A stretch of DNA of 64,000 bases from assembly GCA_039194995.1 (NCBI GenBank), contig JBCCVR010000009.1, forward strand, positions 1 through 64,000, in the 5' to 3' direction. How positions within the stretch are numbered: position 1 is the first letter of the stretch; each line of letters begins with the position of its first letter. The DNA is from CCY15215 sp039194995 (GTDB lineage Bacteria; Cyanobacteriota; Cyanobacteriia; Cyanobacteriales; Spirulinaceae). The notes under the pieces are model-generated. The model saw only the letters and a list, made by a program, of their open reading frames with translations, ran no database searches and was not told where the DNA came from. Shown here piece by piece: positions 35,255 to 43,480 of the stretch. Both the position numbers and the translations under genes were made by a program.

Positions 35255-35671
35255 ATGTTCAAATCTTTTGTTCTTGCACTGTTTTTGTTAACTTCTGTCG
35301 GGTGTCGTCTTTTGGCAGAGGAAAGCGATCGCACCCAATATAATACTCTCGACCCGCAACAATTTCTTGCTTCCCACTCCCTCACAAATAATCCCCGTCC
35401 TCGCGAAGTTGCTCTCGAGTTGTTTGCACGATACACTCGCGAATCGGAGGGGAGAAAATCGGAAACAATGGCGATCGCTTATCCAACCCGAGACATTGCT
35501 ATTGTCACGGTTGAAATTGTCGGCTTGGCTGATGATTCCATGCGGGGCAGTCGCTATCGTCTAGAATTTCAATGGACAGATGACAATTGGCAATTAGACT
35601 GGGTGGGTTCGCAAGTGCAATGCTGGCAAGGAAGAGGATCTCAAAATTGGGGACGCGATCGCTGTTCTTAA
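35255..35671 (+). CDS. small lipoprotein of unknown function
   Basis: 138 residues from the ATG at 35255. An upstream TTG-started extension is rejected because it would put eight polar residues before the signal peptide. MFKSFVLALFLLTSVGC is a lipoprotein signal with lipobox TSVGC, so the mature protein is probably lipidated at Cys17. The rest is a small alpha/beta domain (PREVALELFARYTRESEG, YRLEFQWTDDNWQLDWVGSQ) that resembles NTF2/SnoaL-type or DUF4878-like folds only loosely. Two cysteines near the C-terminus (QCW, RCS) could form a disulphide. No neighbour gives a functional clue. Confidence 0.6.
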   Translation: MFKSFVLALFLLTSVGCRLLAEESDRTQYNTLDPQQFLASHSLTNNPRPREVALELFARYTRESEGRKSETMAIAYPTRDIAIVTVEIVGLADDSMRGSRYRLEFQWTDDNWQLDWVGSQVQCWQGRGSQNWGRDRCS

Positions 35672-35798
35672 ATTGAGGAAGAGAGGTAAAATCTCCCGTA
35701 CCAAAATATCTATCTCGTGCTAGGATCGCATCGTTTATTTTTTCCAGAGAATTTCATCAGGTTGCTCGATTCGGAAGAAACGGAGGCACATAAGAATT

Positions 35799-36575
35799 AT
35801 GATTCAATACAAAAAGCAGAGCGATCGCAACGGGCGCACGATTGGGGGAATATTTCTAGGCTTGGGTATAGCCATCTCATCTTCACTCCTTTCCACCCCT
35901 GCGATCGCCCAAATCAATCAAGCGATCGTACAAGAGATTGTCAATACCGAAGAGGAAAGCGAAGAAATTGGCGTTTTTATCGATGAGGATCCGGCTGAAA
36001 TCGAGGCGATCGCCCTATTGAAGCAGAAAATTGCTACGCAAGAAGCCAGCACCTCGCTTTTGTTCAGCAATGGTGCAGCAGGACGCTTGGGTCCCACCTC
36101 TTCAGTGATTGTCGGTCAGTGCATCGAAGTGCAACAAGGATTATTACTGGCAAGCGGTCCGGCCAATGGTTGCACGGCGACCTTTGAAGTGGGAGTCGAA
36201 GGCACCGTTTACGTGATGGAAGTGAATGGGGCGGGAGAAACACAAATTAAAGTCTTAGAAGGAGAAGTCAAAGTCGAACCCACTGAAGTTGCGCCAGAAA
36301 CAGAAGAAGACACCGAAGAAATTGCAATTCAAGCCGGAGAAAAAATTACCATTACACCCGATGGCGTTTTCGGACAAGTGGCAGAATTATTGCAAAGCGA
36401 TGTCGAGGATATTCTCAATGGCGCTTTATTTCAAGGATTTAGCCTACCGCTTCCCGGAACGGCAGCATTGCAGGAATCTTTAGAAAATTTGTACCCCGAT
36501 CTCGATATTCCTCCCCTACCCGGATTTAACCTTCCCATTACGCCACCGAGACCCCGTCCCCCATCGCCATTCTAA
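35799..36575 (+). CDS. secreted FecR-domain-like protein
   Basis: 258 residues with a Sec signal peptide ending TPAIAQ at about residue 38. The mature part carries a FecR-like beta segment (TSLLFSNGAAGRLGPTSSVI, FEVGVEGTVYVMEVN, TQIKVLEGEVKVEP, IQAGEKITITPDG). An acidic stretch and a proline-rich tail (ITPPRPRPPSPF) finish it. FecR-like domains in cyanobacterial secreted proteins are thought to be binding or structural modules and not anti-sigma factors. That applies here because there is no cytoplasmic anti-sigma segment or sigma factor neighbour. Two cysteines (GQC, NGC) flank the core strand. Confidence 0.6.
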   Translation: MIQYKKQSDRNGRTIGGIFLGLGIAISSSLLSTPAIAQINQAIVQEIVNTEEESEEIGVFIDEDPAEIEAIALLKQKIATQEASTSLLFSNGAAGRLGPTSSVIVGQCIEVQQGLLLASGPANGCTATFEVGVEGTVYVMEVNGAGETQIKVLEGEVKVEPTEVAPETEEDTEEIAIQAGEKITITPDGVFGQVAELLQSDVEDILNGALFQGFSLPLPGTAALQESLENLYPDLDIPPLPGFNLPITPPRPRPPSPF

Positions 36576-36754
36576 GGTACATCTTTGCAGTGATGCGCCT
36601 TTGATATTCGAGCCAGTTTGAGAACGGATCGCGGGGAATTGACATCAGCAAACCAGAAGATGCGAGTTAGACTAAAACGTAGACCCGTTCGCGCGGTATC
36701 TTCCGAGGACAACTCGCCGATGGGATTTTTGACGTGCAGTACCCCCGAACAGTT

Positions 36755-38413
36755 ATGACAGCGTTCGAGTCCCCAAGTTTGACCTTTGATAATGACGAAT
36801 TTGCCGAGATTGTCAGCCAGCGCACCTCCTTGATCGAGGATCTTTTGGCGATCGGCACAGCCTTATCGGGCAGTCAAGACTTGGGAGAACTGCTGGCCTT
36901 AATTCTCAGCAAGAGTCGCGAAATTACCCGCAGCGATGCGGGTAGCGTGTTTCTGGTCGATCGCGTGGACTCCATCCCCCAACTCGTCTTTAAAATCGCG
37001 CAGAATGACTCCCTACCTGCCGTTTCTTTTCAAGAATTTACCCTTCCCCTCACCCCCAAAAGTCTGGCCGGATACGTGGCATTAACGGGTCAATCCTTGA
37101 ACATTCCCGATGCCCACAATCTTTTACCGGGGTTGCCCTATCAACTCGATCGCAATTTCGATCGCGATTTTTCCTATCGGACTTGTTCGGTGTTGGTCTT
37201 ACCCATGCAGGATGCCGACGGAGAAACAATCGGGGTGTTACAACTGATCAACCGCAAATTGCGTCGCGATATCATCATTGACGGTCAGAATGCCCTCAGC
37301 GTCACGCAACCCTATTCCGACTGGGAAGAAAGCGTGGTGCGTTCCTTAGCTTCCCAAGCCGCTATTTCCATCGAACGTAATATTCTCCAAAAAAACATAG
37401 AAGACCTGTTTGAAGGGTTCGTGAAAGCCTCCGTACAGGCGATCGAGGATCGCGATCCCACCACTTCCGGGCATTCAGAAAGAGTGGCAGCTTTAACGGT
37501 GCATTTGGCGCAAGAAGTGACGGCATTGCAAAGCGGACGCTTGCGATCGCTGGTCTTCGACGAACGACAAATCCAAGAAATTCGCTATGCTGCCCTCTTG
37601 CACGATTTTGGTAAGGTGGGCGTTCCCGAAGCCATTCTCAACAAGCGTAAAAAGCTCTACCCCGAACAACTCGAAGTCATTCGCCAACGTTTTGCCGTTG
37701 CCATGCGTACATTACAAATGGAATGTGCTGAAGCAAAATTTCAACATCTCATCAACCATCCCCATTTTCACAACACGGATGCCTCGGACTGTTCCCATTG
37801 TCAGCAAATTCAAATCTTAGACGATCGCCTCGAGGAATCTTTAGAAAAATTAAACCGCTACTTAAAATTTATAGAAGAGATTAACGAACCCGAAGCCCTA
37901 GCAACCAAAAGATTTGAGGCATTATCTGAAGAAGCCTTCGTTGAGTTAACAGAACTGGCCGAGTATTGCTATCGCGATGTCGATGGCAAGATCAAACCCT
38001 TGGTCACGCCCCAAGAAATGGAACAATTGCTACTACCTCGCGGAAACTTAACAGTAGCAGAACGACAGGCGATCGAAGCTCACGTCACCTACTCCTACGA
38101 GTTTCTCAAACGCATTCCCTGGACGCGGCATTTACAAGATATTCCCATTATTGCCTACGGACATCACGAAAAATTGGATGGGAGCGGCTATCCGTTGGGA
38201 TTAACCGGAGAGGAGATCCCCGTTCAAACTCAAATGATGAGCATTGCAGATATCTATGATGCGCTGACGGCGGCGGATCGACCTTATAAGCGCCCGCTTC
38301 CGGTAGATGTGGTTCTCAAAATTCTGCGCGAAGAAGTCGATAAAAATAAGATCAACGGCGATTTAGTCGAGGTGTTTATTCAACGCCAAGTCTATCGGAT
38401 TTTGGGACATTAA
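36755..38413 (+). CDS. GAF-HD-GYP cyclic-di-GMP phosphodiesterase
   Basis: 552 residues from the ATG at 36755, preferred to an in-frame GTG seven codons earlier. An N-terminal GAF domain (about 40-220; SGSQDLGELLALILSKSREI ... AAISIERNIL) is followed by an HD-GYP domain. It has HSERVAALTVHLA, the metal-binding HD pair in LLHDFGKVGVPEAIL, and the diagnostic HHEKLDGSGYP with SIADIYDALTAADRPYKR. An insertion of about 110 residues with cysteines and histidines (NTDASDCSHCQQ) sits inside the HD region. Such inserts occur in cyanobacterial relatives. The enzyme should hydrolyse c-di-GMP to pGpG or GMP under control of a GAF ligand. Confidence 0.85.
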   Translation: MTAFESPSLTFDNDEFAEIVSQRTSLIEDLLAIGTALSGSQDLGELLALILSKSREITRSDAGSVFLVDRVDSIPQLVFKIAQNDSLPAVSFQEFTLPLTPKSLAGYVALTGQSLNIPDAHNLLPGLPYQLDRNFDRDFSYRTCSVLVLPMQDADGETIGVLQLINRKLRRDIIIDGQNALSVTQPYSDWEESVVRSLASQAAISIERNILQKNIEDLFEGFVKASVQAIEDRDPTTSGHSERVAALTVHLAQEVTALQSGRLRSLVFDERQIQEIRYAALLHDFGKVGVPEAILNKRKKLYPEQLEVIRQRFAVAMRTLQMECAEAKFQHLINHPHFHNTDASDCSHCQQIQILDDRLEESLEKLNRYLKFIEEINEPEALATKRFEALSEEAFVELTELAEYCYRDVDGKIKPLVTPQEMEQLLLPRGNLTVAERQAIEAHVTYSYEFLKRIPWTRHLQDIPIIAYGHHEKLDGSGYPLGLTGEEIPVQTQMMSIADIYDALTAADRPYKRPLPVDVVLKILREEVDKNKINGDLVEVFIQRQVYRILGH

Positions 38414-38563
38414 ATCAATTCAAAAGTATTAATTTACAATCGGCTGCCTCGAGCCAGCGCTTTTTCATTCATCCCAATGATTAGCGTGCTTTCGCGCGAA
38501 TCGGGATGTCTTGGTCAATCGCGTCTTGGCGATCGCTCGATCTTTATCGCGCTCAACGCAAAT

Positions 38564-38639
38564 TTCATCTTAATTTTACGTGAATTCACTGAATCTTCAC
38601 ATTTCTCTGTAGGTTGTATTGAGTATTGGTGATTATACT
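38564..38639 (+). promoter_or_regulatory. promoter with four 10-11-bp-spaced TTCAY/TTTAC repeats, upstream of the CHAT array
   Basis: TTCAT (38564), TTTAC (38575), TTCAC (38585) and TTCAC (38596) follow each other at 11, 10 and 11 bases. A -10-like TATACT stands at 38634-38639. The block GAATCTTCAC-N5-CTCTGTAGGTT ... GAGT ... ATTATACT matches the region at 47273-47338 nearly base for base, so it looks like a duplicated promoter with sites for a response regulator. The 770-base interval 38414-39186 otherwise holds only a doubtful small frame and an ATGAA array. Confidence 0.5.
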
Positions 38640-38680
38640 AAGATCAATCATTGGTCACCCCCAGTGGTTTAAACGAAATT

Positions 38681-38989
38681 ATGGGTGACAAAGCAATCAT
38701 CCATAATTTCATTTCTTCCCAAAAGGGATTTTCGGGCTGGCTTTACATAAGTCAACTCAGCTTTTTGATGGCTACTCTGGCTTTAAACTGGCTTCAACAA
38801 AGAATTTTGGCAATTCACAATCTGTTCTGCTGCATCGAGTTCCTTCCCAAAACACAATATAATTTTATGCGCGACTTTACCCAAATTTTTCAAAGCTCGA
38901 TAGATCGAGAAAATTTTTCAAGAGAATTATTAAGGATTTTTAAGAGATATATTCTCAAAAGTTACATTTACAAGCCTCTGAGACTGTAA
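38681..38989 (+). CDS. doubtful small ORF
   Basis: This is a 102-residue frame starting ATG (MGDKAIIHNFISSQKGFSG) 42 bases after a plausible -10 box. It has one hydrophobic stretch (LYISQLSFLMATLALNWL) and a basic C-terminus (FKRYILKSYIYK). There is no Shine-Dalgarno and no similarity I recognise. It may be a real small membrane protein, part of a long leader of the first CHAT gene, or chance. It is reported because it lies directly behind the conserved promoter. Confidence 0.25.
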   Translation: MGDKAIIHNFISSQKGFSGWLYISQLSFLMATLALNWLQQRILAIHNLFCCIEFLPKTQYNFMRDFTQIFQSSIDRENFSRELLRIFKRYILKSYIYKPLRL

Positions 38990-39089
38990 AAGGGCGATCG
39001 CAAATCTCCGTAAAAATAAGGATATGAAAGTTGAGAAAATATTTCCTCGATTGAGAGCAATCTCGAAGGGTGCTCTCATCCAAAAAGCT

Positions 39090-39153
39090 ATGAGTTTTTT
39101 ATGAAAAATTGATGAACTTTTTATGAATATCCATGAAAGCATCTAGCTATTAT
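39090..39153 (+). promoter_or_regulatory. five ATGAR direct repeats in helical phase ahead of the first CHAT gene
   Basis: ATGAG (39090) and ATGAA (39101, 39112, 39123, 39133) are spaced 11, 11, 11 and 10 bases. A -10-like TATTAT lies at 39148-39153, ending 33 bases before the ATG at 39187. The layout suits an OmpR-type activator occupying the -35 region. The same ATGAA-N6-ATGAA spacing occurs in the rppA/metal pump intergenic region. Confidence 0.5.
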
Positions 39154-39186
39154 AAATAACAAAGCTCTTTTAATATTCTAAAAGTT

Positions 39187-42100
39187 ATGAATATTAACTC
39201 TCATTCTCGCTTTTTGTCGGCTGTTGCCCTAGGATGTGTGGCGATCGCCCCCTCAAAAGCCAATGCAAACATTCCGACCGCCGCTCATGACAGCACGCAA
39301 ACCCTTGTCGTACAACAGGGCAGCCAATTTGAGATTATGGGAGGCACAACGGCGGGAAATAATTTATTTCACAGCTTTCAAGAATTTGGCATCGAAGCGG
39401 GACAAGTTGCTAATTTTTTATCTGCGCCGAATATTCAAAATATTCTCGGTCGCGTGACTGGGGGAAATCCTTCGATTATTAATGGGTTAATTCAAGTTAC
39501 GGGAGGAAATACAAATCTCTTTTTAATGAATCCGGCGGGGATAGTTTTTGGGTCTGAGGTTAGTTTAAACGTACCGGGAGATTTTACGGCGACGACGGCG
39601 ACGGCGATCGGGTTTGAGGGCGATCGCTGGTTTAATGCCTTTGGAGAGAACAATTATGCTAATTTAACGGGAGTTCCCTTTCAATTTGCCTTCGATCGCG
39701 CCCAACCCGCCGCTATTCTCAACCAAGGAAATTTAAGTGTGAATACGGGGCAGAACTTGACCCTGATGGGGGGAGCGATTGTTAATGCTGGGAGTCTCAA
39801 TGCCTCCGAGGGCACGATCGCCCTAGCAGCGATTCCCGGAAGCAGCTTAGTCCGCATTCAGCAAAAAGGAAGTTTGTTGAGTTTGGAAGTGGAAGCCCCC
39901 AGAGATGACAATGGGGAGATTCTTCCCTTTACCGCTTTGGATATTCCCGCATTATTAACCGCCGCCCCGACAGATGCAACTTTGGCAGGAGTGGAAAAGG
40001 GAGATTTAATCCTAACGGGAGAAGTACGAGGAGAAAACGTCTATCTAGCGGCAGTTAATCCCATTCAACCCCAAGATCCGACTTTAATTGTCACGGGGGA
40101 CGGAACGCAACACAGTCCGACGGTGATGCGTTTTGGAGCGGTTGGGGAATCTTGGGATTATACTTTCATTGACGAGCGATCGGATAATCCGTATGAATTG
40201 CTCTATGGGGGAGAAGCGGGGACAATTTCGCGGTTAGTATTGCGGCATGAAGATGGAATTAGCAAAGTAACTGAGGTGCTAAATTTTGCCAGCGAACCCG
40301 TTGATACTTTAACAATTGTGGCGGAAGGAAATGCAGGGGAATTCTGGTTCGGGCAGGATTTCATAACAGAGCAAAATCTTCAACAATATCGCTCTCAATT
40401 AGAGAGTTGGGGAGAGTCTCTTTCGCCCACAGCAGATATTCTTGTGTATAGTTGCTTTACAGCATTAGGAGAAGTTGGAGAAAGTTTCGTCAACCAAATC
40501 GCCGAAGCAACGGGGGCGGATATCGCAGCTTCGATCGATGCGACGGGGAGTGCCAATTATGGGGGCGATTGGGCATTAGAATATAGTACGGGAACAATTG
40601 AAGCCGCCATTCCGTTTAGCAAGACAACATTGAGCAATTGGGATGGGAAATTAGCCACATGGACGGTGACTAATTTATCAGATACGGGTGCGGGTTCGTT
40701 GCGAGATCGAATTGCAGCAGCAGGAGTAGGGGATGATATTAATTTCAATGTTTCGGGAACGATTAGCATCGGAACGTCCCTCAGTTGGTCAACCAATAAT
40801 TTAACGATTGATGGTAGCGGTCAGAATATTATTTTGGATGGCGGGGGTAGCGATCGCATTTTTACGATCTGGGCGACGAATGCCACAATTAAAAATTTAA
40901 CCATTCAGAATGGCAATGCGTCAGGAAGAGGTGGCGGGATTTCTCATTATGGATCGGGAACTGTGACCGTCAACAACAGCACGCTTTCAGGGAATTCGAG
41001 TAGTTTTAGCGGTGGCGGAATTTCTTCTGTAAGCGGCATTATCAATCTAGATAATACTAAAGTCACAGGGAACTCTAGCGGGGGAAGCGGTGGCGGTGTT
41101 TATACTTTTACTGGAAGCACTGTGATTAATAACAGTACGATTTCGGGTAATATTAGCGCGGTACACGGCGGCGGAATTCGTTCTAACCAAGTAAAACTTA
41201 CAAATAGTACAGTTTCTAATAATTCGAGTTACGCCAGTACATTCGGAGGAGGAGGCATTTTATCGTTTGGGACTGTGGAAATGACGAACAGCACCGTTAC
41301 AAACAACTCTAGCAGTCACGAAGGCGGTGGGGTTTTCGCGAGTTCCAATATAACGATTGAAAACAGCACGGTTTCAGGAAATATTAGTCAAAGAGCAGGC
41401 GGCGGACTTTTTTCTGGGGGAGGCACGATAAGTCTGACGAACAGCCAAGTTTCCAGTAACTCGAGTAATGAAAGTGGTGGTGGAATTCATTCGCGAGATA
41501 CAGTAACTTTAACCAATAGTAACGTATCGGGGAATTTTGATGTTTCTGGCGCAGGTGGAATTTATGCTGTTAACACGATAAACCTAACCAATAGCACGGT
41601 ATCGAATAATTATAGTGTTTTCGGGACGGGGGGAATTGATTCATCAGTTGTTACCCTTACAGATAGCACGGTATCTGGGAATGATGGATTGTATGTAGGA
41701 GGAATTTATTCGGTTAATACAGTGACCCTTACCGATAGTACGGTATCGAATAATTATGGTGTTTTCGGGACGGGGGGAATTAATTCATCAGTTGTTACTC
41801 TTACGGATAGCACGGTATCCGGGAATGATGGGTTGTATGCAGGAGGAATTTATGCTGTTGATACAGTGACTCTTACCGATAGCATGGTATCGAATAATTA
41901 TAATGTTTTGGGAACGGAGGAAATTAATTCCTCGCCCACAGGGACTGTTGGTTCTCCAACGCCCTCAACAACATCAAACACTCCAACAACCCAATCGGGT
42001 TCCGGGACAGTTACCAAGCCTAGGACAGATAAAGAAAGCGAATCCACCAATCCTAGAGCCGATGACAATGTTTCCGAATCCAGTGAAGATGTTTCCGAAT

Positions 42101-43350
42101 CCGATGACAATGTTTCCGAATCCAGTGAAGATGTTGTTGAGGCTGACGGACGTATTTCTGATATCTCAATAAAAGAAGACAATGAATTTAACAGAAACAT
42201 AACGAGGGAAAACGAAAGTGTGGAAAATATCCGCACGACACTGAAAAGTATCGCCCGAGAAACGGGAACTCATTCTGTTATTATCTACACGATCGCCCTA
42301 CCGCAACAGTTAGAACTCGTACTCGTCACTCCAGACAACCAAATCGTGCGCAAAGTGGTTCCCGAAGCCTCCGAGACCATCCTACAAGACAAGGTTCGGC
42401 AGTTTCGTCAAGCGATCGCGAATACTCGTCGTCCCACTGCATATCGAGCACTATCGCAACAATTCTATAACTGGCTGATTGCACCGCTCAAACCGACATT
42501 AGACAATCTTAATGTCGATACTCTGATTTTCAGCTTGGATGCTGGCTTGCGAAGTATGCCTCTCGCAGCCTTGCACGATGGGGAACAATTTCTCGTAGAA
42601 CAGTACGGTTTAGCAATGATTCCCAGTGTCAGCCTCACCAATACTCGTTATAATTCCTTACAAAATGCTCGCGTCTTGGCAATGGGAGCTTCAGAATTTG
42701 AGGAATACGAGCCTTTACCAGCGGTGCCAATAGAATTATCTCTTATTGCTGAAAATTCAAACCAAGGCAAAATATTTCTCAATGAAGATTTTACATTTGA
42801 GAATCTTAAAAGTAACGCATTAAATCGACATTATCAAATTCTGCACCTTGCGACCCATGCAGACTTTCAAACCCGAGAAGGTGACAAGTCTTATATTCAA
42901 TTGTGGGACGAAAAATTGGGATTAGAGCGCCTGCGAGAATTGGGGTGGACGCAAGATAATCCGATCGAACTCTTGGTTCTCAGTGCCTGCCGCACGGCTT
43001 ATGGAGATGTAGAATCCGAATTGGGGTTTGCAGGTCTGGCGGTCAATACGGGGGTAAAATCCGTGTTGGCAAGTTTGTGGTATGTCTCCGATGGGGGGAC
43101 GTTAAAATTAATGGAAGAATTTTATCGACACTTGCAAGATCCTGACGTAGTTATTAAAGCAGAGGCTTTGCGACGGGCGCAAATCGCCTTGATTCGAGGA
43201 GAGACTGAAGGGCAACCATTGTGGCAGGATATCGCCCGATCGCCGGATCTCGCTCCTGACAGTCAAACCTTATTAGAAGGGTTCGGCCAGCGTAATTTTT
43301 CTCACCCTTACTATTGGAGTGCCTTTACTTTAGTGGGTTCGCCTTGGTAA
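39187..43350 (+). CDS. secreted haemagglutinin-DUF4347-beta-helix-CHAT protease, array member 1
   Basis: 1387 residues. Signal peptide (about 1-27, ending SKANA), then a TPS haemagglutination domain (about 30-270) with LFHSFQEFG, ILGRVTGG, LIQVTGGN and LFLMNPAGIVFG. A DUF4347-like domain (about 297-485) ends with YSCFTALGE. A right-handed beta-helix of GGGI/NNST/SGNS repeats (about 490-915) contains a 144-bp tandem duplication. An acidic SESSED-rich linker (about 915-1000) leads to the CHAT peptidase (about 1010-1387), with catalytic-type His1224 in HLATHADF and Cys1268 in LSACRTAYGD. It ends FTLVGSPW. It is probably exported by a TpsB porin, with the protease outside the cell or at its surface. 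No TpsB gene is in the window. Confidence 0.85.
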   Translation: MNINSHSRFLSAVALGCVAIAPSKANANIPTAAHDSTQTLVVQQGSQFEIMGGTTAGNNLFHSFQEFGIEAGQVANFLSAPNIQNILGRVTGGNPSIINGLIQVTGGNTNLFLMNPAGIVFGSEVSLNVPGDFTATTATAIGFEGDRWFNAFGENNYANLTGVPFQFAFDRAQPAAILNQGNLSVNTGQNLTLMGGAIVNAGSLNASEGTIALAAIPGSSLVRIQQKGSLLSLEVEAPRDDNGEILPFTALDIPALLTAAPTDATLAGVEKGDLILTGEVRGENVYLAAVNPIQPQDPTLIVTGDGTQHSPTVMRFGAVGESWDYTFIDERSDNPYELLYGGEAGTISRLVLRHEDGISKVTEVLNFASEPVDTLTIVAEGNAGEFWFGQDFITEQNLQQYRSQLESWGESLSPTADILVYSCFTALGEVGESFVNQIAEATGADIAASIDATGSANYGGDWALEYSTGTIEAAIPFSKTTLSNWDGKLATWTVTNLSDTGAGSLRDRIAAAGVGDDINFNVSGTISIGTSLSWSTNNLTIDGSGQNIILDGGGSDRIFTIWATNATIKNLTIQNGNASGRGGGISHYGSGTVTVNNSTLSGNSSSFSGGGISSVSGIINLDNTKVTGNSSGGSGGGVYTFTGSTVINNSTISGNISAVHGGGIRSNQVKLTNSTVSNNSSYASTFGGGGILSFGTVEMTNSTVTNNSSSHEGGGVFASSNITIENSTVSGNISQRAGGGLFSGGGTISLTNSQVSSNSSNESGGGIHSRDTVTLTNSNVSGNFDVSGAGGIYAVNTINLTNSTVSNNYSVFGTGGIDSSVVTLTDSTVSGNDGLYVGGIYSVNTVTLTDSTVSNNYGVFGTGGINSSVVTLTDSTVSGNDGLYAGGIYAVDTVTLTDSMVSNNYNVLGTEEINSSPTGTVGSPTPSTTSNTPTTQSGSGTVTKPRTDKESESTNPRADDNVSESSEDVSESDDNVSESSEDVVEADGRISDISIKEDNEFNRNITRENESVENIRTTLKSIARETGTHSVIIYTIALPQQLELVLVTPDNQIVRKVVPEASETILQDKVRQFRQAIANTRRPTAYRALSQQFYNWLIAPLKPTLDNLNVDTLIFSLDAGLRSMPLAALHDGEQFLVEQYGLAMIPSVSLTNTRYNSLQNARVLAMGASEFEEYEPLPAVPIELSLIAENSNQGKIFLNEDFTFENLKSNALNRHYQILHLATHADFQTREGDKSYIQLWDEKLGLERLRELGWTQDNPIELLVLSACRTAYGDVESELGFAGLAVNTGVKSVLASLWYVSDGGTLKLMEEFYRHLQDPDVVIKAEALRRAQIALIRGETEGQPLWQDIARSPDLAPDSQTLLEGFGQRNFSHPYYWSAFTLVGSPW
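41596..41933 (+). repeat. 144-bp (48-residue) tandem repeat inside the beta-helix of CHAT member 1
   Basis: Two full units (41596-41739 and 41740-41883) and the start of a third (41884 to about 41933) differ at few positions. Each unit encodes two beta-helix rungs including VSNNYxVFGTGGI and VSGNDGLYxGGIY. The phase is a multiple of three, so the reading frame is kept. It marks recent expansion of the helix by slippage or unequal crossover. Confidence 0.85.
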
Positions 43351-43480
43351 ATTTGGGAATGGGAATGCTCTACCGCAACACTATAAAGAAAAGCTGAAAA
43401 AGCAATGGCAGTCGTGCAAACCGCTCTCCGCCGATCGCATTGACGGTTGAGGAATGCGCCGCGATACACAGGAGTTCAAC

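Noticed and set aside
35799..36575. The FecR-like protein as an anti-sigma factor.
   Set aside because: It has a cleavable signal peptide, no cytoplasmic N-terminal anti-sigma segment and no sigma factor gene nearby.
41596..41933. Considered as a CRISPR array because of regular repeats.
   Set aside because: The repeats are contiguous, in frame and have no spacers. They are coding repeats of a beta-helix.
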